The translations under genes and the position numbers were made by a program. The notes under the pieces are model-generated. The model made no database searches. It saw nothing but the letters and a program-made list of their open reading frames with translations, and was not told the DNA's origin. DNA of 12,547 nt from positions 1-12,547 of the forward strand of contig JADFWA010000241.1 in NCBI GenBank assembly GCA_015222855.1, written 5' to 3'. The stretch comes from Pseudomonadota bacterium (GTDB lineage: Bacteria; Desulfobacterota; Syntrophia; Syntrophales; JADFWA01). This document shows, piece by piece, positions 1-6,967 of this stretch (position 1 is its first letter; the number at the start of each line of letters is the position of its first letter).

Positions 1-2
1 AG

Positions 3-29
3 GAATACATTGAGTATTTTGAGGATTAA
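3..29 (+). other. possible 3' end of an upstream gene
   Basis: One frame reads EYIEYFED followed by TAA at 27-29, which has the acidic look of a real protein C-terminus. Only eight codons are visible, so the product cannot be named. The rest of 30-118 shows no coding signal or clear regulatory site. The reading could be chance. Confidence 0.2.
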
Positions 30-118
30 AATCTGAACCTGACGCAGAGATTGCGGAAAATAGCCATTCTCGGACAGCCTCCTGGATGAAGGCAAATAAT
101 CTACCTCCACACAGCTAC

Positions 119-180
119 CGGTCGGGTATAAAACCCGACCCTACAATTTTGTAGGGTGGCATTTTACATGCCACCGCATC
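119..180. repeat. 62-bp triple-hairpin repeat, copy 1
   Basis: Three perfect 8-, 6- and 8-bp stems sit back to back: GGTCGGGT/ACCCGACC (120-127 with 133-140), CCCTAC/GTAGGG (139-144 with 151-156) and GGTGGCAT/ATGCCACC (155-162 with 168-175). Neighbouring stems share two bases, so they compete. A second copy lies at 7801-7862 and differs at only two positions, both in loops. This copy ends 7 bases before the rsmA start codon and occupies the place where a Shine-Dalgarno sequence would be. It is probably a dispersed, non-autonomous palindromic element. Confidence 0.85.
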
Positions 181-187
181 ACATTTA

Positions 188-1039
188 ATGACAACACCCA
201 GAAATATCCTCAAAAAACATGGAATCCGTCCCCTCAAGCGATTGGGGCAATCCTTCCTTGAAGACAGGAACATCACAGCAAAAATTGTATCCATCCCCGA
301 CATAAAAAGCGACGATATCGTCGTTGAGATAGGTTCCGGGTTGGGAATAATGACCGCCTTGATCGCAATGGGGGCAAAAAAGGTCATCGCCCTCGAAGTG
401 GACAAATACATGGTGGATATCCTGCGGGAAGAACTGAAAGACCTTTCCAACGTGGAAATAGTCCGGGCAGATGTCCTTAAATATGATTTCTCTTCAGCCT
501 GTCCCGAGTATCCATCAAAAAAGTTAAAAGTTATCGGCAACATACCCTACAATATCTCGTCACAGATATTGTTCCGCCTCATTGAATTCAGGAACTGCCT
601 TTCGTCAATGACCCTGATGTTCCAAAGAGAGGTTGCAGAAAGGATAATGGCATCCCCGGGAACGAAGGAATATGGTATACTTTCCGTCGTTGTTTCAATG
701 TATACAAAACCCTCACTGGAAATGGCAGTGCCGGCCAGTTGCTTTTATCCAAAACCGAATGTGGACTCTGCTGTACTAAAGATGATCGTTCGGGAAAGTC
801 CCCTGTTTGACATAAAGGATGCGGATTTTTTCCTGAAGGTGGTTAAGGCCTCATTTTCGAAAAGAAGGAAGACGCTTTTAAATAATTTGAAAGGCTTAGA
901 TCTATTGAAATCGTCTAAAAAGGATGTGGCCGGAATCCTTGAGCTTCTGGGAATAGATGGCAACAGAAGGGGAGAAACACTGACGGTGGAGGAGTTCGGT
1001 AAATTGAGCAACGCCCTTCTTCAGTCACAAACTTCTTGA
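188..1039 (+). CDS. rsmA: 16S rRNA (adenine1518/1519-N6)-dimethyltransferase RsmA/KsgA
   Basis: This enzyme dimethylates two adjacent adenines in the 3'-terminal hairpin of 16S rRNA, using SAM, during late 30S assembly. The 283-residue protein has the usual family length. It begins with the family's LKKHGI...LKRLGQSFLED segment (the usual GQNFL reads GQSFL here). The SAM-binding motif I is EIGSGLG (residues 47-53) and the catalytic motif IV is NIPY (118-121). The C-terminal domain carries FSKRRKTLLNNL. The ATG at 188 fits the family N-terminus, but no Shine-Dalgarno precedes it because a hairpin repeat ends just upstream. Its stop codon lies inside the -35 box of the panC leader promoter. The methyl donor is made by metK further downstream. 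Confidence 0.96.
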   Translation: MTTPRNILKKHGIRPLKRLGQSFLEDRNITAKIVSIPDIKSDDIVVEIGSGLGIMTALIAMGAKKVIALEVDKYMVDILREELKDLSNVEIVRADVLKYDFSSACPEYPSKKLKVIGNIPYNISSQILFRLIEFRNCLSSMTLMFQREVAERIMASPGTKEYGILSVVVSMYTKPSLEMAVPASCFYPKPNVDSAVLKMIVRESPLFDIKDADFFLKVVKASFSKRRKTLLNNLKGLDLLKSSKKDVAGILELLGIDGNRRGETLTVEEFGKLSNALLQSQTS

Positions 1040-1064
1040 CAAATACAGGCTATTTTGTTAGAAA
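1036..1064 (+). promoter_or_regulatory. sigma70-like promoter for the panC leader
   Basis: A perfect -35 box TTGACA (1036-1041) is followed by 17 bases and a -10-like TAGAAA (1059-1064, four of six consensus positions). The rsmA stop TGA (1037-1039) lies within the -35 box. Transcription would start near 1071, just ahead of the bulged stem at 1081-1110. This is inferred from consensus match and spacing only. Confidence 0.6.
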
Positions 1065-1080
1065 GCCCACAATCTATTGA

Positions 1081-1110
1081 CCGCTTGGATCCGGTTTCGG
1101 ACTGAGACGG
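1081..1110 (+). promoter_or_regulatory. pan-type RNA motif (candidate riboswitch aptamer) upstream of panC
   Basis: The transcript folds into a 12-bp hairpin: CCG/CGG at the base, a bulged A1107, then C1084-G1106, U1085-A1105, two adjacent G.U pairs (1086/1104 and 1087/1103), G1088-C1102, a bulged A1089, then UCCG/CGGA closed by a GUUU loop. A stem with two bulged adenines, one on each strand, upstream of pantothenate genes is the hallmark of the pan RNA motif, known from Firmicutes, Chloroflexi and Deltaproteobacteria; its ligand is not known to me. Published pan RNAs are often tandem; only one is seen here. The 3' strand (1104-1115) can alternatively pair with 1151-1162, 11 of 12 positions counting one G.U, which would break the terminator at 1149-1181. 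The inferred logic is that a folded motif permits termination and an unfolded one permits panC expression. Confidence 0.72.
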
Positions 1111-1148
1111 AAGGCAGAAAGTTTTTGTTTATTGAGATATTGAATCTT

Positions 1149-1181
1149 AAGCCTCCCGTCTTGCGCGGTGAGGCTTTTTTT
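1149..1181 (+). terminator. intrinsic terminator in the panC leader (attenuator)
   Basis: The stem pairs AAGCCTC (1149-1155) with GAGGCTT (1170-1176) and continues CCG/CGG (1156-1158 with 1166-1168) past one bulged T1169. The loop is 7 bases, and the T-run covers 1175-1181. It ends only 16 bases before the panC ATG, so it can scarcely be just the end of rsmA: it must either attenuate panC or be bypassed. The segment 1151-1162 is also the partner of the antiterminator strand 1104-1115. Confidence 0.85.
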
Positions 1182-1197
1182 GTGGGGTTTTAAGGCT

Positions 1198-2055
1198 ATG
1201 GAAATTATCAAATCGGTAAGAAAGATGCAGGAATTTTCGGAATCCATGAGAAACAGTGGAAAGAAAATCGCCTTTGTCCCCACCATGGGCTACTTCCACC
1301 GCGGCCATCTAAGCCTTATGGAAGAAGGGAAAAAGCTGGGGGACTGTCTGGTTATAAGTATCTACGTGAACCCGACCCAGTTCGGTCCCGAAGAGGATTT
1401 AGAGAAATATCCGAGAGATTTTGAACAAGACGGAGAGCTTTCCGAAGATGTCGGCGTGGATGTGATCTTTTATCCTCCGAATAATGAGATGTATCCGGAA
1501 CACTACCAGACATATGTTGACGTGGAAGGGGTAACCAGGAACCTGTGCGGCCTGTCGAGACCCGGTCATTTCAGGGGCGTTACAACGATCTGCGCAAAGC
1601 TCTTCAATATCGTCAAACCTCATGTGACAGTCTTCGGCAAGAAAGATTTCCAGCAGCTCACCGCGATAAAAAGGATGGTAACGGACCTCAATATGGATCT
1701 TGAGGTTATAGGAATGCCCACGGTGAGGGAGGCGGATGGTCTTGCCATGAGTTCGAGAAACACCTATTTGAAAGAGGAAGAGAGAGCGTCCGCTCTCAGT
1801 CTGAGCCGTTCTCTCAAACTTGCAAAGGAACTCTATGAAGATGGGGAAAAGAACGCGGGCAAGATAATAGACGAGGCCAAAAAATTTATTGAGGGGCATC
1901 CTCATACAAAGATCGATTACGTGAAGATCTGTGACACCGGTACAATGGAAGATGTCGAATATCTTGAAAACGAAGCCGTTATAGCGCTGGCGGTACGAGT
2001 GGGTAAAGCAAGGCTTATAGACAATTACGTATTCGGAGAACCGCTGGACATATAG
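1198..2055 (+). CDS. panC: pantothenate synthetase (pantoate--beta-alanine ligase)
   Basis: This cytosolic enzyme joins pantoate and beta-alanine using ATP (via pantoyl-adenylate) to make pantothenate, the CoA precursor. The 285-residue protein has family length. It shows the HIGH-type nucleotide-binding motif PTMGYFHRGH (28-37), the SIYVNPTQFGPEEDLEKYPRD segment, FGKKDFQQL, and the KMSKS-like region DGLAMSSRN. An in-frame GTG at 1168 would add ten residues, but it lies inside the terminator hairpin; the ATG at 1198 matches the family N-terminus. The ribosome site is weak (GGGG at 1184-1187; AAGG is too close). panD follows after 65 bases and supplies beta-alanine. Regulation is probably by the leader at 1071-1181. 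Confidence 0.96.
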   Translation: MEIIKSVRKMQEFSESMRNSGKKIAFVPTMGYFHRGHLSLMEEGKKLGDCLVISIYVNPTQFGPEEDLEKYPRDFEQDGELSEDVGVDVIFYPPNNEMYPEHYQTYVDVEGVTRNLCGLSRPGHFRGVTTICAKLFNIVKPHVTVFGKKDFQQLTAIKRMVTDLNMDLEVIGMPTVREADGLAMSSRNTYLKEEERASALSLSRSLKLAKELYEDGEKNAGKIIDEAKKFIEGHPHTKIDYVKICDTGTMEDVEYLENEAVIALAVRVGKARLIDNYVFGEPLDI

Positions 2056-2065
2056 ATAAGATAAG

Positions 2066-2106
2066 GGTCAAAGGTCAAAGGTCAGAGGTTAAAGGTTAAA
2101 GGTAAA
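2066..2106 (+). repeat. 7-bp tandem repeat array before panD
   Basis: Five heptads run head to tail: GGTCAAA (2066), GGTCAAA (2073), GGTCAGA (2080), GGTTAAA (2087) and GGTTAAA (2094), followed by a six-base unit GGTAAA (2101). The array ends directly in the panD ribosome site (AAAGGAAGG, 2104-2112). Its purine-rich units resemble a Shine-Dalgarno. Other 7-bp-period arrays lie at 2528-2584, 5933-5974 and 9399-9461; this one has no inverted arm. Confidence 0.8.
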
Positions 2107-2120
2107 GGAAGGTAAACAAT

Positions 2121-2471
2121 ATGCAAAGATTCGTTTTGAAATCAAAAATCCACAGGGCAACCGTAACCGATGCCGATCTCGGTTATGAGGGAAGTATTAC
2201 AATCGATGAAGGACTTCTGAAGGCTACGGATATCCTGCCGTATGAAAAAGTAGACATATACAATGTATCGAATGGTGAAAGATTCTCAACCTACGCCATA
2301 AAAGGCAAAGAAGGTTCCGGCGAGATATGCCTCAATGGAGCCGCTGCAAGAAGGTGCTCCAGGGGCGACATAATCATCATAGCAAGCTATGTCATTGTGG
2401 ATGACGCCGCCGCAAAAGACTGGTCTCCCAAATGTGTATACCCGGACGGAAATAACAGGATTAAGGGTTAG
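2121..2471 (+). CDS. panD: aspartate 1-decarboxylase (pyruvoyl-dependent)
   Basis: PanD decarboxylates L-aspartate to beta-alanine, the co-substrate of PanC encoded just upstream. The 116-residue proenzyme has the typical length and cleaves itself between Gly24 and Ser25 (YEGS, residues 22-25); Ser25 becomes the pyruvoyl cofactor. Other family marks are the N-terminal KIHRATVT, the [13 protein letters not shown] segment, the NGAAA stretch and [10 protein letters not shown] good ribosome site (AAGGAAGG) precedes the ATG. panB, which makes ketopantoate, is not in the window, so the pathway set here is incomplete. Confidence 0.96.
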   Translation: MQRFVLKSKIHRATVTDADLGYEGSITIDEGLLKATDILPYEKVDIYNVSNGERFSTYAIKGKEGSGEICLNGAAARRCSRGDIIIIASYVIVDDAAAKDWSPKCVYPDGNNRIKG

Positions 2472-2522
2472 CCGTCCTGCAAAGGTCTCTATAAATCCCA
2501 TGGCCTGCCGCCACAACAACGC

Positions 2523-2587
2523 ATGAAAGGCGCAAGGCACAGGGCAAAAGGCAAAGGGAAGAAACCTTTTAACCCTTAGCCTTTCAT
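2523..2587. repeat. inverted 7-bp repeat array forming a large hairpin
   Basis: A perfect 9-bp inverted repeat, ATGAAAGGC (2523-2531) and GCCTTTCAT (2579-2587), closes a structure whose left arm is five heptads (AGGCGCA, AGGCACA, GGGCAAA, AGGCAAA, GGGAAGA; 2528-2562) and whose right arm is three reversed heptads (ACCTTTT, AACCCTT, AGCCTTT; 2564-2584). It lies between panD and the DUF502 gene. The function is unknown: a transcript-end structure or a relic of palindromic repeat growth. Confidence 0.7.
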
Positions 2588-2637
2588 ATAAATAGTTATT
2601 GAAAAGCCAACCCCTTTCTGTTATGAGTTCTCCCACT

Positions 2638-3282
2638 ATGAAAAGTATGAAAAGGAAAATTAAAGGCACATTTTTGGCCGGTATCGCCGTTATCATCCCG
2701 ATAGGATTAACGGTTTATATACTTATTTTCATGATAAACTTAATGGATAACCTGCTGAAGATTATCCCACACAGATTTCAACCTGACGAACTGCTCCCCT
2801 TTCATATACCGGGACTCGGCGTAATATTTACATTGATAATGATTTTTGTTATCGGTCTTATTACCAAAAGTTACCTCGGAAATAAACTTGTCGGGCTGGG
2901 TGAATGGTTTGTCCACAGGATACCTTTTGTGAGAGGTGTTTATCAGGCAACAAAACAGCTTGTTGACACCATATTCAGTGACAAGTCCCAGAGTTTCAAG
3001 AAGGTGGTTATTGTAGAGTATCCCCGTAAGGGGATGTACGTTATCGCCTTTGTAACGGGTGAAGCGAAAGGAGAGGTTCAAACAAAGACGGCAAAGAAAT
3101 GTATAAATCTCTTTGTCCCTACCACACCCAACCCTACATCCGGCTTTTATATAATGGTGCCTGAAGATGATGTGATTAGAATGGATATGACTGTGGAAGA
3201 GGCATTTAAACTTGTCATCTCGGGCGGCATAGTCGCACCTACGGAACAGAAGGGGGCTAATTTTAAATTAAGAAAAAACTGA
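2638..3282 (+). CDS. DUF502 family inner-membrane protein
   Basis: The family has no firmly assigned reaction. The protein (214 residues from this start) has a basic N-terminus, a first membrane helix at about residues 10-33, a second at about 58-78 (GLGVIFTLIMIFVIGLI), then a soluble domain with the family stretch IPFVRGVYQATKQ and the FVPTTPNPTSGFYIMVP block. The start is uncertain: TTG 2599, ATG 2623, ATG 2638 and ATG 2647 are all in frame and none has a clear ribosome site. The basic residues just before the first helix favour 2638 or 2647. It sits between panD and metK and probably shares their transcript; 36 bases separate it from metK. Confidence 0.88.
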   Translation: MKSMKRKIKGTFLAGIAVIIPIGLTVYILIFMINLMDNLLKIIPHRFQPDELLPFHIPGLGVIFTLIMIFVIGLITKSYLGNKLVGLGEWFVHRIPFVRGVYQATKQLVDTIFSDKSQSFKKVVIVEYPRKGMYVIAFVTGEAKGEVQTKTAKKCINLFVPTTPNPTSGFYIMVPEDDVIRMDMTVEEAFKLVISGGIVAPTEQKGANFKLRKN

Positions 3283-3318
3283 AACGGATGGACTCGTAAA
3301 AACTAAAAGGAGAAGAAA

Positions 3319-4500
3319 ATGCATATAACGGCTGAAAGTATCAAGGTAGGACATCCCGATTTAGTGGCTGATGCCATTGCGGCGGATGTCATAGCCGATA
3401 TTCTGGATAAAGAACGCAAACTCGGAATGGATATAAATTCAATGCCACATTGCGGTCTTGAAGTGTTTTTAGGAAAGGGGTTTTGCATCGTAGGCGGCGA
3501 GGTGACCACGAGGGTTTATGTCGACATAGAGAATTCTGTTCGTAAGACGGTGCTGTCCCTTGGTTACGACAATTTCAGGGTTGGACTCAACGGAAATTCC
3601 ATGGGAATCTTCAATGCCATTATCCCGCAATCTCCAGACATCAACATCGGCACCAGGGCTGACCTGGGCAAGCATAAGGAGATCGGTGCCGGAGACCAGG
3701 GTATTATGTATGGATTTGCCGTCAACGAAACCCCTGAATTGCTGCCGCTCACTTATGTCTTGGTAAACAGGATGATGAGGGCATTTGAAAATTGCGGAAA
3801 TCCTGTATTTGCCCCGGATGGTAAAGGACAGGTGACCGTAAATTATGGTGACGATGGTGTGCCCATAAGAGTTTCAAAGGTTCTAATGTCCAACGCCATC
3901 GATTATCGCCATGTTCCGGACAGTTTCAAAGGCAGCGTAGAGGCACAGGCCAAAGAAATCGCCTTCAACAGCCTTGGTGAATGGGTGGATAAGGATACGG
4001 AATTCCTGTTCAATCCCACAGGTGAATGGAATGCGATCAATTCTTGCAGCGCCGCAGATTCAGGGATCACAGGACGCAAGCTTGTCGTCCAGTTTTACGG
4101 AGGATATCCAGGCGCACAGTTGGGTGGCGGTTCGGTAGTCAATAAATCACCGGAAAAGGTGGATTGTTCCGCGGCGTTCGGCGCACGGCACGCGGCCAAG
4201 AATATTGTAGCGGCGGGTCTGGCTGCCAAGTGTTCGGTTCAACTGGCCTATGCCATAGGTGTCGCCAGACCCATGTCCATCTATGTCGATACCTTTAGAA
4301 CGGGGATTATTCCCGATAGAAAGATCGACGACATTGTAGGAGATGTTTTTGATCTGACCCCCGGAGGAATGATTGAACGTTTCGACCTTCTTAATGGAGA
4401 TGTTTACAGAAAGTTGCCCAGAACTTTATTTATGGATGATTATCTCTGGGAAAAAACGGATAAAGTAGATGATGTGAAAAAAGCGGCAGGTATTGAGTAG
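3319..4500 (+). CDS. metK: S-adenosylmethionine synthetase, divergent form
   Basis: MetK makes SAM from methionine and ATP, releasing phosphate and pyrophosphate. The 393-residue protein spans all three repeats of the fold. Conserved features include GHPD (11-14), VGGEVTT, QSPDIN, GAGDQGIMYGF, DGKGQVTV, GITGRK and the C-terminal PWEKTD-like YLWEKTD. It departs from the usual signatures: GHPDL replaces GHPDK, the glycine-rich signature reads GGGSVVNKSPEKVDCSAAF where GGGAFSxKDPxKVDRSAAY is usual, and GAGDQGxxxGY ends in F. The catalytic lysines and aspartates I can align are kept, so it should be active. A strong ribosome site (AAAGGAG, 3306-3312) precedes the ATG. ahcY downstream completes the SAM/SAH cycle. 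No SAM riboswitch fits the short upstream gap. Confidence 0.93.
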   Translation: MHITAESIKVGHPDLVADAIAADVIADILDKERKLGMDINSMPHCGLEVFLGKGFCIVGGEVTTRVYVDIENSVRKTVLSLGYDNFRVGLNGNSMGIFNAIIPQSPDINIGTRADLGKHKEIGAGDQGIMYGFAVNETPELLPLTYVLVNRMMRAFENCGNPVFAPDGKGQVTVNYGDDGVPIRVSKVLMSNAIDYRHVPDSFKGSVEAQAKEIAFNSLGEWVDKDTEFLFNPTGEWNAINSCSAADSGITGRKLVVQFYGGYPGAQLGGGSVVNKSPEKVDCSAAFGARHAAKNIVAAGLAAKCSVQLAYAIGVARPMSIYVDTFRTGIIPDRKIDDIVGDVFDLTPGGMIERFDLLNGDVYRKLPRTLFMDDYLWEKTDKVDDVKKAAGIE

Positions 4501-4518
4501 CTTATAGCTGATATGTCC

Positions 4519-4540
4519 TGGGGGCCATAGAAGGCCCCCA
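4519..4540 (+). terminator. GC-rich hairpin after metK, probable terminator
   Basis: A perfect 8-bp stem TGGGGGCC/GGCCCCCA (4519-4526 with 4533-4540) has a six-base loop ATAGAA and begins 19 bases after the metK stop. The downstream T-run is short (TTTT at 4545-4548), so termination may be partial, with read-through to ahcY. Confidence 0.55.
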
Positions 4541-4561
4541 AGCTGTTTTCAATAACCTTCA

Positions 4562-4576
4562 TCCGCCTCAGGCGGA
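4562..4576. repeat. 15-bp palindrome TCCGCCTCAGGCGGA, copy 1
   Basis: Seven-base arms around one central base form a near-perfect palindrome. The same word with a G centre recurs at 6024-6038. It lies in the metK-ahcY spacer. Confidence 0.65.
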
Positions 4577-4606
4577 CAACAAAAACATAAAACTTCCGCT
4601 TCAAGT

Positions 4607-4642
4607 CCCTCTCCCCTCGTGGGAGAGGGTTAGGGTGAGGGG
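4607..4642. repeat. C/G-rich hairpin repeat, copy 1
   Basis: CCCTCTCCC (4607-4615) pairs with GGGAGAGGG (4621-4629) over a five-base loop and is followed by a G-rich tail (GGTTAGGGTGAGGGGG). Related units, in the opposite orientation, lie at 6193-6249 and 11192-11242. It ends 27 bases before the ahcY start. Confidence 0.7.
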
Positions 4643-4651
4643 GAAAGCTAA

Positions 4652-5926
<1,275 letters not shown>

Positions 5927-5932
5927 CAGTAT

Positions 5933-5974
5933 AGAGTTCTGAGTTCAGAGTTCAGAACTCTGAGTTCTGAGTTT
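5933..5974. repeat. 7-bp repeat array with internal inversion
   Basis: Six heptads run from 5933: AGAGTTC, TGAGTTC, AGAGTTC, AGAACTC, TGAGTTC, TGAGTTT. The fourth is inverted, which creates a 17-base palindrome (CAGAGTTC A GAACTCTG, 5946-5962). The array starts 6 bases after the ahcY stop. The same GAGTTC word dominates the array at 9399-9461. Confidence 0.8.
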
Positions 5975-6009
5975 AAAGCTTGATGCTCTTACTTGACGGA
6001 AGAGGTTGT

Positions 6010-6056
6010 ATGGGTGGCATGGATCCGCCTGAGGCGGATTTGTCCGTGTCACCCAT
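6010..6056. repeat. nested hairpin containing palindrome copy 2
   Basis: The outer arms ATGGGTGGCA (6010-6019) and TGTCACCCAT (6047-6056) pair over ten positions with one G.U. They enclose the palindrome ATCCGCCTGAGGCGGAT (6023-6039), the second copy of the 15-bp word at 4562-4576. It lies in the 333-bp spacer between convergent ahcY and livF (5927-6259), where I see no coding sequence. Confidence 0.65.
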
Positions 6057-6094
6057 GACGAGCATTAATGTGAATATCTTGAATTATCAAGTTC

Positions 6095-6120
6095 GTAGGG
6101 GCGGGGTTTATCCCCGCCCG
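6095..6120. repeat. 26-bp GC hairpin repeat, copy 1
   Basis: GGGCGGGG (6099-6106) pairs with CCCCGCCC (6112-6119) over a TTTAT loop, preceded by GTAG. An identical 26-base copy lies at 11161-11186. It has no T-run, so it is better read as a dispersed repeat than a terminator, although it could still act as a transcript end in this convergent spacer. Confidence 0.8.
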
Positions 6121-6192
6121 TAAGTGGGTGTTTAGCCATGCATGACGAGTAGAATGATTCCGAAATAACATAGCAATATGTTATATGTTTTA

Positions 6193-6249
6193 CCTCCATC
6201 CCCCTTCCCTCCCCTAACCCCTCCCATCGAGGGAGGGGGATATGGGTGG
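6193..6249. repeat. C/G-rich hairpin repeat, copy 2 (reverse orientation)
   Basis: CCCCTCCC (6218-6225) pairs with GGGAGGGG (6231-6238) over ATCGA. A C-rich tail (CCCTTCCCTCCCCTAACC) lies on the left, so the unit is reversed relative to 4607-4642. Weaker outer pairing (CCATCCCCC with GGATATGGGTGG) is possible. It ends just beyond the livF stop codon. Confidence 0.65.
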
Positions 6250-6259
6250 AACCCTCAAC

Positions 6260-6967
6260 TTACAACCCCAGATACGCCTTCTTGACCCCTTCGTTTGAAA
6301 GCAGGTTCTTTGCGGAATCCGCAAGGGTTATTCTGCCGGTTTCCATCACATAACCCCTGTTGGCCACCTTCAGCGCCAGGTGCGCATTCTGCTCCACGAG
6401 GAAAACGGTTGTATTGTGTTCCGTGTTTATCTTCCTTATGATCTCGAATATCTGCTGGACGATAATGGGTGCAAGTCCCAAGGAGGGTTCATCCATGAGA
6501 AGGAGCCGGGGTTTGGCCATAAGAGCCCTCGATATGGCGAGCATCTGCTGTTCTCCCCCGCTCAATGTCCCACCGGCCTGATGCCGTCTCTCGGCAAGAA
6601 TCGGAAAAAGGTCGAATATGTATTCCATATCCTCCTTTATGCCCCCCTTGTCGGTTCGCAGAAATGCCCCCATATCCAGATTTTCCATAACGGTTAAGTG
6701 TGGAAAAATGCGGCGCCCTTCCGGAACCTGGCTGATACCGAGCGAAACGATCCTGTTCGGGGGAATATTATGAACAGGTTTACCCATGAAAAGTATTTCG
6801 CCCGATCTTGGGGGCACTATCCCCGAAATCGACATGAGTGTCGTGCTCTTCCCTGCCCCGTTGGCGCCGATAAGTGTAATAATCTCTCCTTCGGAAACCT
6901 CTATGTTGACATCCTTCAACGCGTGAATGTTTCCGTAAAAGGTGTTTACATCTTTCAGTTTAAGCAT
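6260..6967 (-). CDS. livF: branched-chain amino-acid ABC transporter ATP-binding protein LivF
   Basis: LivF is one of two ATPases that would power the LivHM permease for leucine, isoleucine, valine or related substrates on the inner face of the membrane. The 235-residue protein has Walker A GANGAGKST (34-42), a Q-loop region SLGISQVPEGRRIFPHLTV typical of LivF, signature LSGGEQQ, and Walker B LLLMDEPSLGLAP followed by the LVEQN H-loop region. Its ATG (6965-6967) overlaps the end of livG by 8 bases, so translation is probably coupled. GGGGAAGAG lies just upstream as ribosome site. In this locus the permease genes are missing or broken, so the ATPase may be orphaned. Confidence 0.95.
   Translation of the reverse strand: MLKLKDVNTFYGNIHALKDVNIEVSEGEIITLIGANGAGKSTTLMSISGIVPPRSGEILFMGKPVHNIPPNRIVSLGISQVPEGRRIFPHLTVMENLDMGAFLRTDKGGIKEDMEYIFDLFPILAERRHQAGGTLSGGEQQMLAISRALMAKPRLLLMDEPSLGLAPIIVQQIFEIIRKINTEHNTTVFLVEQNAHLALKVANRGYVMETGRITLADSAKNLLSNEGVKKAYLGL

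Noticed and set aside
1081..1181. Signal-recognition-particle RNA or another stand-alone small RNA between rsmA and panC
   Set aside because: The conserved SRP tetraloop and asymmetric-loop sequences are absent, and the position, bulged stem and terminator fit a panC leader better.
3283..3318. SAM riboswitch upstream of metK
   Set aside because: Only 36 bases separate the genes and no SAM-type fold fits; the space is taken by the ribosome site.
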